Assembly (NCBI RefSeq): GCF_029318685.1
Contig: NZ_CP119677.1
Span: 2,347,001 to 2,411,000 of the forward strand
Origin: Ruminiclostridium papyrosolvens DSM 2782
Lineage (GTDB): Bacteria; Bacillota; Clostridia; Acetivibrionales; DSM-1351
Direction of reading: 5' to 3'
Length of the DNA stretch: 64,000 nt
Shown here: piece by piece, positions 1 to 12,000 of the stretch
Position numbering within the stretch: position 1 is the stretch's first letter
Layout: each line of letters begins with the position of its first letter
The notes under the pieces: model-generated
Told to the model about the DNA's origin: nothing
The model's database searches: none
The model's input: the letters and a program-made list of their open reading frames with translations, nothing else
Translations under genes and position numbers: made by a program

Positions 1-3000
1 GATAATTTTCCTTTTGATAAGGAAGAGATTCTTTGTCAAAGAACAAATATTAATCACATACCGTCACTTCAAGAGCTTTTGGTGGGACTGTTAAAGGGTA
101 TACCTACGGTTATATTACCCGACGAAATTGTAAGAGATCCCTTTAAGCTAATGGATGAACTGGCAAAAAGTAATGTTACTCGTATAAGGATAGTTCCTTC
201 GCTTCTTAAAATGATACTTGACTCCGGAATTAATATAGGAGCAAGTGTGCCAAAGCTTAAACTTTGGTATAGTCTGGGAGAGCCTTTGAGCTTTGATTTA
301 TATACAAGATTTCGTAATTCTGCTCCAAATGCTATTATTTTAAACGAGTTTGCAACTACTGAAACCAATGGAGTACTGTATTTTGATTCAAGGGATCATA
401 GTGATGAAATGAAAAGTGTACCTATTGGTAAAATCTTTGCCGATTCTGGAGTATTTATTCTGGATAAAAATAAAGAAATCGTTCCAATTGGTGTTGCCGG
501 AGAAATCCATGTGTGCGGTATTTGCGTTGCAAAGGGTTATCTAAACCTTCCTGAAATAACGGCAGAGAGATTTATACAGAACCCGTTTTGCTCTAATACT
601 GCTTCAAAACTGTATAATACCGGCGATTATGCCAAGTACCTTGCAAATGGCTCCATAGAATATATTGGTCGAAGAGATAATCAGGTCAAAATAAGAGGGG
701 TCAGAATAGAATTAACTCAAATAGAAGTTGAGTTATCAAAGCACCCCGGAATAAAAGAAAATGCAGTTTGTATTATTGACAATAAATCAGGCGGTAAAAA
801 GCTTGCTTCCTTTATTGTGCTTGAAGACGGCGTTGAGTTATCGGAAGCTGAATTGAAGGAGTATTGTGAAAGAGAATTGCCGGAATACATGGTACCTTCA
901 TATATAGTAAAAATAAGCAAATTACCTCAGACACCGAATGCAAAGCTTGACCGTACTGCACTGCCGGCATTGCTGAAAGAGGTACAAAAGTACTCCGCTG
1001 GCAAAAATAGCAGTAAAGAAAATAATCAGAAGAAAATTGAGAATTCAATATCAGTTATAAAAAATAAAACAGCAGAAATATTAGAAATAAATGCTGATTT
1101 AATAGATATAAATAAGAGCTTTAAGGATTTGGGAGTTGACTCTGTTTCGGCGGTAAATCTGGTAAGACTCATAAACAAAGAGTTTAACTGTAAAATGGCA
1201 GTAACTTCCTTGTACAATTATCCAAGTATTGCTGAATTTGCAGAGAGTGCTATCCAATTTATTAGCAGGGATGCTTATGAGGAAAAAAATAAAAATAAGA
1301 ACAAACAAAATTGCAGTAACGAATTGGATAATGGCAGCATTGCAGTTATAGGAATGTCGGGGTGCTTTCCGAAAGCTGATAATGTCATGCAGTTTTGGGA
1401 AAATCTTATTGCAAACAGAGTATCAATAAGTGAAATACCAAGTGACAGATGGGAAATTGATAAATATTATGACAAGGACCCAAGGAAAGAGAACAAAACC
1501 ATTAGCAAAGTGGCCGGTTTTATAAACAACATAGACCAATTTGACAATACCTTTTTTAATATTTCCAGAAGAGAAGCGGAACTTATGGACCCACAGCAAA
1601 GGTTATCGCTTATGGAGTGCTGGAAAGCCTTTGAGGATGCAGGATATTCTGCACAAGCTATTTCGGGGTCAAAAACGGGGGTCTTTATAGGTGTATGGAA
1701 CAGTGACTATTCTCAAAGGCTGGATAGAGCCGGTATAAATCCTGATGCATATACTATGATGGGAAATGATTCATCGATTCTTGCAGCCCGTATTTCATAC
1801 TTTTTAAACTTAAAGGGACCCAATATTCCAATAAATACTGCATGTTCATCTTCTTTGGTTGCAGTACATGAAGCTTGTCAGAGCATATTGGCAGGTGAAT
1901 GCAGTATGGCTGTAGCCGGTGGCGCTACGGTTATTACTACGCAAAATTGTTTTATTACAACCTCCAAATCAGGTATGCTAACTCCCGAAGGAGGATGTAA
2001 GACCTTTGACAATAAAGCTGATGGTATTGCTCTTGGAGAAACTGTAGCCTTTGTGGTACTAAAATCACTTAAAGAAGCAGTTAAAGACGGTGACAATATC
2101 TATGGAATAGTAAGGGCGTCAGGAATAAATCAGGATGGAAAAACAAATGGGATTACTGCACCCAGTGCTATTTCACAGTCTGAATTAGAGCTTGAGGTAT
2201 ACAAAAAAGCTGATATAAATCCTGAAACCATAACCTGTGTGGAGGCTCACGGAACAGGAACCAAATTAGGTGATCCTATCGAGGTTGAAGCACTTACAAA
2301 TGCCTTCAGAAAATATACCAATGCGTCACAATTCTGTGCAATCGGTTCTGTTAAACCTAATATCGGGCATACAACTGCGTCTGCCGGAATTGCAAGTATG
2401 ATAAAGATGCTGTTGGCACTTAAACACCGTAAAATACCGGCAACTCTAAACTTTGATACACATAATAACTATATTGACTTTATTAATAGTCCTTTTTATG
2501 TAAATAATACTTTGCAGGATTGGGAGACATCAAATGCTTTACCAAGAAGAGCAGCGGTAAGTTCCTTTGGCTATAGCGGAACAAATGCACATCTGGTATT
2601 GGAGGAATATATAGCAGAAAATGAGATTGAGACGGAAGGCAAGGTCTTGCCGTATTATCTTATACCAATTTCTGCCAAAACAAAGAATTCTCTAAAGGGC
2701 ATGATTTCTGCTTTGTCAGAATATCTGAGGACTAATGAACTTGAAGGCTTCTTGCAGGAATTGGCATATACTCTGCAGGTTGGAAGGACACATTTTAATA
2801 CAAGATGTTGCTTTGTAGTAAAAAACATTGAGGACTTAAAAAACAAACTAACGTCAGCTTTGGAGGGTAACTTAGCAGAAGGCCATGTAGCTATTGAGTT
2901 ATCAGAGAATATAAGTAATGTAGAGTCTTACAATGAATTATTGGAATTGGCTCAAGCATATGTCAATGGAAGTGATATTACATGGGAAAATTTATATGAT

Positions 3001-6000
3001 ACTAAAAAGGCTGTGAGGAAGCTTTCCTTACCCACTTACTGCTTTGATAAGGAAAGCTTCTGGGTGGATGAAGTAAAAATATCAGAGAATAAGGAAGCAA
3101 GATTACATCCCTTGATACAATGCAATACCTCCACAATATATGAACAGAAATTCAGTACATATTTAACAATGACTGACCGCTATGTTTCAGGACATATTGT
3201 AAATGACGAAAACATTCTCCCGGGAGCAGCAATAATTGAAATGATAAGAGCCGCCGGAGAATTGGCTGGACAGAGAACTGTTGAATACATTAGCAATATT
3301 TCATTTATGGCTCCGGTAGTTATTAATGAAAAAGGTAAAAATCTGGATGTGGGGTTGTTACTAGAAAATGATAAATGGACGGTGAAATTGACAGCAGCTA
3401 ATGAATACAATATTAATAACAGGATTTTATATTCAAAAGCTGAAGTTAATTTTAAGTCTGAAAACTATGTCAAAAACCTTGCCAAGCTGGATATTGGGAC
3501 AATTATTGACAGATGCGGAGAAGTTATTGAAAAAGATGAAGTATATGCCATATATACGAATTGTGGTTTAAATTATGGCGAGGATTTCCGCTTAGTTGAA
3601 AAGATATATATGAATAGTCATGAGTGTATTTCAAAGATTTACATGCAAGATTTTGCCGAGGAGGATAATTCAAAGGTTGCTTTAAATCCTTTATTAATTG
3701 ATAGCGTGATACACAGTGCCGTGGCTATGCTTTTGCCCAAGGACGGTACAAAATCACCTCCATTTATTCCATATTTACTCAACGAAATAAAGATATTTGG
3801 TAAATTGGAAAAGGAGATTTTTGCATATTGCAAATTAATTAATAATGACAGCTCTCTTCAAAAAACATTGGATATTCTCATTGCAGACAATGCAGGAAAT
3901 GTCTTGGTTGAAATGAGCGGATTAGTTTTGCATAAATTAAATGCGATTAAGCATGAAGAACCACCGGTACGCAGCTTGTGTATTGACAAAAAAATCTGGT
4001 GTAAGGCTGAATTGAATATATCCGGTAAAACACAGGAAGTTGAAAATGTATTAGTATTTGATACAGATAATGAACTGGCTTTAATGCTGGGACAACAGTA
4101 TAAAACTATATTGGTTATGCCGGGGGAAAATTTTCTTCAGCTTGATGAGAGGACTTTCAAAATATGTGCAGGCAAAAAAGATGATTTTGACAGACTCATT
4201 GATATTTTGGCTAATCAGAGTAATTTACCTCACCAAATCATATATACATGGTCAAAAGCAGAAGAAAATGACATTTATGATGATTCAAATATATCAAAGG
4301 TATTAAGCCTTGGAATATATTCATTGACCTTCCTTACACAGGCTCTTCTGTCTCAAAAGATAGAAGGAATTGTGAAACTTTTATATATCTATCAAGAAGG
4401 TACAAGCTTCACTGCTCCATTTGATTCGGCAATAAGCGGCTTTGTTAAAACCTTATATAAGGAAAATCCAAACTATATTTTTAAATGTATAGGTTTAGAT
4501 GAAATTAAGGCTTCTCAAAACCTTGTCAGATTAGCAATAAATGAATTTAATAATGAGAGCATAGATGATTTTGAAATAAGGTATAAAATTTCAGAAAATG
4601 AGAGAAAAGTTAAAGCACTCCAAACCGTCGAAGTGACTAAAAACGGTATACTTCCAATAAAAAAAGAAGGTATATATTTAATTACAGGAGGTCTTGGGGG
4701 AGTTGGCATGATATTTGCAGAGTATTTTGCAAAAGAATATAATGCAACTCTTATACTGACAGGAAGGTCTCCACTAGATGAAAAAACAAGCTTAAAACTG
4801 GAAAAGCTAAAATTAAGCTCAAATAAAATAATATATATACAAAGCGATATTTCTGATAAGGCTCAGGTGGTGGAGCTTAATGAAAGCATAATGGGAAAAT
4901 ATGGTAGTGTTAATGGCGTTATCCATGCAGCAGGCCAGCTAAAGGATTCATTTATTATAAAAAAGAATAGTAAAGAAATTGCTGAGGTGCTGTCCTCTAA
5001 AATCTTCGGAACACTTAATCTGCATAAAACCTTTAACAGCAGTAATATGGATTTCTTTGTTTTATTTTCATCTGTTTCTGCCGAAGAGGGCTTGATTGGA
5101 CAGGCGGATTACGCTTATGCTAACAGTTTTATGGACAATTTTGCTCAAAGCTGTAGTAATGTCATATCAATAAATTGGGGCCTTTGGAACAATGGCGGTA
5201 TGAAAATGGGAGGCCATAATGCTTCTCAAATGAGCAGTAAAAATGGTATGTTGGAGATTTCTGCAGATGAAGGTATTACTATGTTCAGCAGTGCTTTAAC
5301 GATGAAGGAAGCATCTATTGTGGCAACTGTAAAGGATTTAAACTACACTAAAAAATACGGTAACACAACTCAAGACTTGATTAAAAAGACCAAATCCGAC
5401 AGTAGTGATAACCAATTGAGTACCGGCAGCGATAAAGTTCAGGAGTTGGCTTGGAATTATTTTGCAAATCTAATATCAGAAGAAACAAAAATGCCTTTAA
5501 AGGAAATCAGTCTGAAGGAACCCTTCAGAACATTTGGAATAGACTCTATAATGTCTCTAAATATGGTAGAAAAGCTGGAAAAAAGCTTTGGCCTGCTTTC
5601 AAAGACATTATTCTATGAGAATCAAACAATTGAAGAATTAATCGCTTACTTTATAAAGAATTATAGTGACAAGCTTACAGAGCTGCTCATGAAAAACAAT
5701 AATGTGACGGACACGAAAATAGAAGACTTTAATTCTGTATCACAAATTACAGGGCGCTTTGAAACAAAGGAAGTAAAGGAAGTGCAAAAAGTACAGGAAG
5801 TACAGGATATTGCAATAATTGGAGTAAGTGGCCGTTATCCAATGGCAGAAAGTCTTGAGGAGTTATGGGAAAACCTGAAGGCAGGCAAGGATTGTATTAT
5901 TGAAATTCCATCGAACAGATGGGATGGTGAAAAAAATTATGACCCTGATAAAAATAAAAGGGGTACAGTTTACTCAAAATGGGGGGGCTTTGTAAAGGAT

Positions 6001-9000
6001 GTAGATAAGTTTGATCCTCTGTTTTTCAAAATCTCGCCCAGAGATGCTGAAAAGATGGACCCTCAGCAAAGACTTTTTTTGCAAACAGCATGGCATACCG
6101 TGGAGGATGCAGGATATACAAAAGGTGAATTGGAAAAGAACAAGGTAGGAGTATTTGCAGGTGTTATGTGGGGGCAGTACCATTTCTTTGGTGTTGAGGA
6201 GTCATTAAAAGGGAATAATGTATCATTAAATACTCTTTTTGCGGCTATTGCAAATCGTGTTTCATATGCGCTGAATTTGAATGGCCCCAGTATTTCACTT
6301 GACACAATGTGTTCATCATCATCAACTGCAATACATCTGGCATGTGAAAGTCTGAAAAGAAATGAATGTGATTTAGCTATCGCCGGAGGTGTCAACTTAT
6401 CTTTGCATCCCGATAAGTACCAGTTCCTAAGTCAGGAGAAGTTTTCATCAAGCGATGGTAAATGTCGTAGCTTCGGTGAGGGCGGAGATGGTTATGTACC
6501 GGGAGAGGGTGTTGGCTGTGTATTGCTAAAGCCTCTGGACAAGGCCATTGCAGATAGGGATAACATCTATGCTGTAATCAAGGGAACAGCTATAAATCAT
6601 GGAGGTATGACCAGTGGCTTTACTGTACCGAACCCAAAGGCACAGGAAAAGGTAATTCTGGATGCTTATGAAAAAGCCGGAGTTAATCCTGAAACCATAA
6701 GTTATATTGAGGCTCATGGAACCGGTACACAATTAGGTGATCCTATAGAAATTACCGGCTTATCAAATGCCTTCAACTATAGAACACAATTAAAACAATT
6801 CTGTCCTATTGGTTCAATTAAATCAAATATTGGACATTTAGAGTCAGCAGCCGGAGTTGCCGGAATTACAAAAATTCTTTTGCAGATGAAATATAAGGAG
6901 CTTGTTCCATCGCTTCATTCAGAGCTTGTTAACCCCTATATTAATTTTGAAAACTCACCATTTTACATCCAAAGGGGCTTAACTCCTTGGAAAAAGCCTG
7001 AGGGTGACTATCCTCGCAGAGCAGGTATAAGTTCATTTGGAGCAGGTGGAGCAAATGCTCATATAATACTTGAGGAATATGAAAAACCAGTTGAGGCTTA
7101 TGATGTACCAAAAGGTCAAATGCTATTTACTTTATCAGCTATTAATAAAGAAAGACTTAAAACTTATGGGTTGACAATTTTGAATTTCATCTGGAGAAAA
7201 TCCGAGGGAAATACCGATAAGATATATTTGCAGGATTTGGAATACACACTGCATATCGGGCGGGAGCAAATGGAGGAAAGGCTGGCATTTGTTTTCTCAA
7301 ATGAAGAAGAATTATTAAGAAAGCTTGCTAATTATTGCTCTGATGATTTGCAGGCAGAAAAGCTGTTTTTAGGAAATAAAAATTCCAACCAGCTATTATT
7401 TGAGGGCGCATTAGGACATGAGCTGGCAAGTAATATTGTCAAAAGCAGAGAATTAGATAAGATTGCAGCATTATGGGTGTCGGGTATAGATATAGACTGG
7501 GTTGAATTTCATAAAGATGACAAATGCAATCGAATTTCTATTCCGGGGTATCCTTTTTTGAAAGAAAGCTACTGGGTGCCTGCTGCAAGTGATAATGATG
7601 CAAATTCTGATAAACTGCAAGAGGCAGTAAAACTGCATCCCTTGTTGGATGCCAATATTTCAGATTTTTACGAGCAAAAATTCAGTACTAAATTTACAGG
7701 GAAAGAGTATATATTTGAGCAGCATATTATTAATGGAAACAAATATTTGCCTGGTGCAGCTTTTATTGAGATAGCTTGTATAGCTATGAAGCTGGCAGGA
7801 GGTAAGCCAATAAAGCAATTAAAGGATATTACTTGGATAAAGCCAATCATAGCAGGTACAGAGCCTGTAGAAGTATTTACGGCTCTATATCCTGAAAGTC
7901 AGCCTGAGTTTGAATTTTATACACAACAGGAAAAAGGCAGAGTTACCCATGCAAAAGGGAAAGCGGTTTATGCTGATACAGATTCTGAACGGGTTTCAGA
8001 GAAAATTGATATGGGAGCTTTAAAAAGCCGATTTAAGACTGCAATATCAGGGGATGATTACTATTCAGTTTTAAACAAGCATAGTATGAACTATGGTGCA
8101 GAGTTTAAAAGCATAAAAGAACTTTGGTACTCAGAGGGAGAAGCTTTAGCATATATTGAGCTTCCGCAAATCCATGATATGACATTCAAAGACTATATAT
8201 TGCATCCTGTGCTTATTGATGGAGTGCTTCAGGCGGCAGCGGCAGGAATTGTCAAAAAAGCTGATGATGTATTACTTATTCCCTATGCTGTTGAGCAGAT
8301 AGACATATGTAATCCTTTAAAGGAGTCATGCTATGCCTTTGTAGAAGCTTGTGACAATTCTTTATTGGATGATTCGGAGAAGTTTGACATAAAGGTTTTA
8401 GATGAATCAGGAGAATTATTAATCAATATAAAAGGCCTATCTTTGAAAAAAGTTGAAAGCAGCTTAAATAGGGATTTAGAAAAAACTTTGTACTTTACAT
8501 CAAGATGGGAGCAGACGGATTTACCTGAATCTGTTTCAGCAGATAAGGTGGAAGATAATATTCTTATTGTTGATACTGACGACAGCTTATACAATTCCTT
8601 CAAAAACAGCAAAGAGGGACAAAAGAGCAGAGTATTTTTTATGCAGCTTGGCACAGCTCTTAAAACTGAACAAGGGGATTTGTATGAAGTTGATGCCTTA
8701 AATAAGGAAAGCTTTAGAGAAGCTATTGGCATAATAAAAAAGAAGGGAATCACACTTCAAAAGGTTATATACAACAGATTAAGCCAAAAGAGAATTGGGT
8801 TGTCCGTTTCAGATAACCAACCACTTGAAAAAATAACGCCGACTTTACTAAAAAACAGGATAAACCCGGTATTTTATTTAACCTATGGATTAATAAAAAA
8901 TGAGATAAGTAGTATTAGAGTGCTATTCTTATCCAATCAAGAAGACCCTTTGAGCTCAGCTATTGATGGTTTTTCTAAGTCAATGCGGCTGGAGCAGCCG

Positions 9001-12000
9001 GGCTATAGCTTTAAAAGTTTAAGGATATCCGGAGCAGCTAATACATCTGAATTAATAGACAAGGAAATGAATTGCTCTGATTTTACAGAAATAATGTATT
9101 TTAAGGGTAGTCGATTTGCCAGACAGGTACGTTTAAGCAACTTAAGTGACGCAGGTTTTAATTTACAAAACAAAGGAGTTTATCTGATTACCGGAGGAGC
9201 AGGTGGATTGGGTCTTGTTTTTGCAGAATATCTTGTAAATAAGGCTGAGGTAAAAGTTATTTTAACTGGAAGATCTGAGCTGGATGAAACAAAAAGGTCA
9301 AAGATAAATGATTTGAAAAATAAATATAAATCTGAAATCCACTATATACCAACGGATATATCAAATAAAGAAGAAGTAAAGCTTCTTATTTCCAAGATAA
9401 GGACGGAATATGGAGAAATAAATGGTTTACTTCATAGTGCGGGTGCTATAAGGGATTCTTTTGTAATCAATAAAAGAGAAAGTGATATAGAGCAGGTTAT
9501 CAATCCCAAAATACTGGGGACAGTCTATCTTGATGAGGAGTTAAAAAATGTAAAGCTTGACTTTTTTATATTATTTTCATCAATTACTTCTGTTATGGGT
9601 AATATGGGACAAACTGATTATGCATTTGCTAACAGATTTATGGATTACTATGCCCAACACAGGGAGGATTTAAGGCAAAAATCTGAGAGATACGGTAAGA
9701 CTATTTCAATTAACTGGCCACTTTGGGATGGCGTTGGAATGGATGTGAATGATAAAGCACGGGAAAATTTAAAGCAAAATCTGGGCTTGATGCCAATATC
9801 TGTGGAAGATGCCCTTAGAGCTTTTGAAGCATGTTTTTCAGCGGGAGAAAGTCAGGTGATTGTGGCTAATGGTGTAGAGGAAAGAATGAAATCTGCCCTA
9901 AGGGCTTCAGAATCAGATGATTATATCCCATATATAGAAAATAATTACAATGAGAGTTCTGAAGTCTCTACTGAAAATAAAGAGGCTGTAAAGAAGAAGC
10001 TTGTAATGTTTTTAAGAGATATGCTTGCGGATGAACTTAAAATACCTTCCGGCAGAATTAATTCTAACGATACCTTTGATAAGTATGGTATGGACTCAAT
10101 AGCTGTAATGAATATGAATGAAATTCTGGAAAAGCATATAAAGAACCTTCCAAAGTCATTATATTATGAATACGTTTCAATAGATGAACTTTCAAAATAT
10201 TTTATGACAGAACATTTTGAGTGGGCAAATAATCAGTTCGGCTCAAAAGAAAAGCCTGTAAAAATAATAAATGAAACTGCAATAAACAATAATACCATTA
10301 CAGTTAAAGCAGACAAACCACGTTTCATAAAAGAACAGACGAACATGACAGAGGATATAGCAATAATAGGTTTAAGCGGTAAGTACCCTTATGCTGAGGA
10401 TATGGAGGATTTCTGGAAGGTTATAAAAGAAGGAAGGGATTGTATTAGTGAAATTCCCAAAGAAAGATGGAGCATCCATGAGTATTACTCAGATAATAAA
10501 GGAGCTGAAGGTAAGAGCTACAGCAAATGGGGAGGCTTTCTGCGTGATGTAGATAAATTTGATTCTCTGTTCTTTAATATTTCTCCTCATGAGGCACAAT
10601 TAATGGACCCTCAGGAAAGAATTTTCCTTGAAACTGCATGGCACACTTTTGAAGACGCAAATTATCGGATTAGTGATTTATCTGATAAAAAGGTTGGAGT
10701 TTTTGTTGGAGCAATGTGGGGACTTTATCAGTTATATGGTGCTCAGGAGCTTTTGAAGGGAAACCATGTGTATCCTAATTCTACTTTTGCTTCAATTGCA
10801 AACCGTGTATCATACTGCTTCAATCTGAACGGGCCAAGTCTTGCACTTGATACAATGTGTTCCTCCTCCATTACAGCCATTCATCTGGCGTGTGAAAGTA
10901 TACGCAGAGGGGAATGTGAGTTTGCATTGGCAGGTGGTGTTAATGTATCTATCCATCCATATAAATATTTACTGTTAAGTGATAGCTCATTTATTTCTAC
11001 AGACGGGAAATGCAGAGCCTTTGGTAAAGGCGGAGATGGCTATGTACCCGGAGAAGGAGTTGGAGCAGTACTACTTAAACCATTTACGAAAGCTGTAGAG
11101 GACGGGGATAATATTTATGGAGTGATTAAAGCCACATCTATAAATCACAACGGTAAAACAGCCGGGTACACAGTTCCTAACCCAAATGCACAGTCAAAAT
11201 TAATAACAGAATCCATAAAAAAAGCCGGAATAGAGCCTGAAACCATAAGCTATATAGAAGCTCACGGGCCGGGAACCTCTCTGGGAGACCCTATTGAAAT
11301 AGCAGGCTTGCTTAGTTCAGTTGCTAAAGACATAAAAACTGACTGGACATGTCCTGTTGGTTCAGTGAAATCGAATATTGGGCATTTGGAGGCTGCGGCA
11401 GGTATTGCAGGTGTGACAAAGGTATTGATGCAAATGAAAAATAAGCATCTGGTTCCGTCCCTTCATTCTCAAGAGTTGAATCCGAATATTAATTTTGAAG
11501 GAATACCGTTTTATATTCAACAAAAGTATGAGTATTGGAAGAAACCGGTTTTAGCTATTAACGGAGAAAAAAAGGAGTATCCCAGAAGAGCATTTGTAAG
11601 CTCCTTTGGAGCAGGCGGCTCTAATGCACATATTATTATTGAGGAATATGAAAATCATATGAAAAATGAAAAAACAGTAAGTGCGGATTCGCCCCATATT
11701 ATTAAACTTTCTGCAAGAAATTCAGAACGACTAATGATTTACGCAAATAATCTTAAAAATCACATTATGAGGCAATATGCTGATGACACTGATAACATGC
11801 GCAATGAACCACAGGAGCTTAAAGACATTGCGTACTCCCTGAATGTGGGGCGGGATGAAATGGAAGAAAGGCTGGCTCTGGTTGTTTCAAGTAAGAAAGA
11901 GCTTATTGAAAAGCTTGAACAGTACTGTACAGGGATAGCAAATATAACAGATTTTTATAGTGGCAATACAAAATCAGATGCTAATAAATATGGATTCCTT

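Noticed and set aside
79-81. TTG at 79 as the start of the megasynthase
   Set aside because: The frame is open back to base 1 and the upstream residues continue the adenylation domain, so the true start is outside the window.
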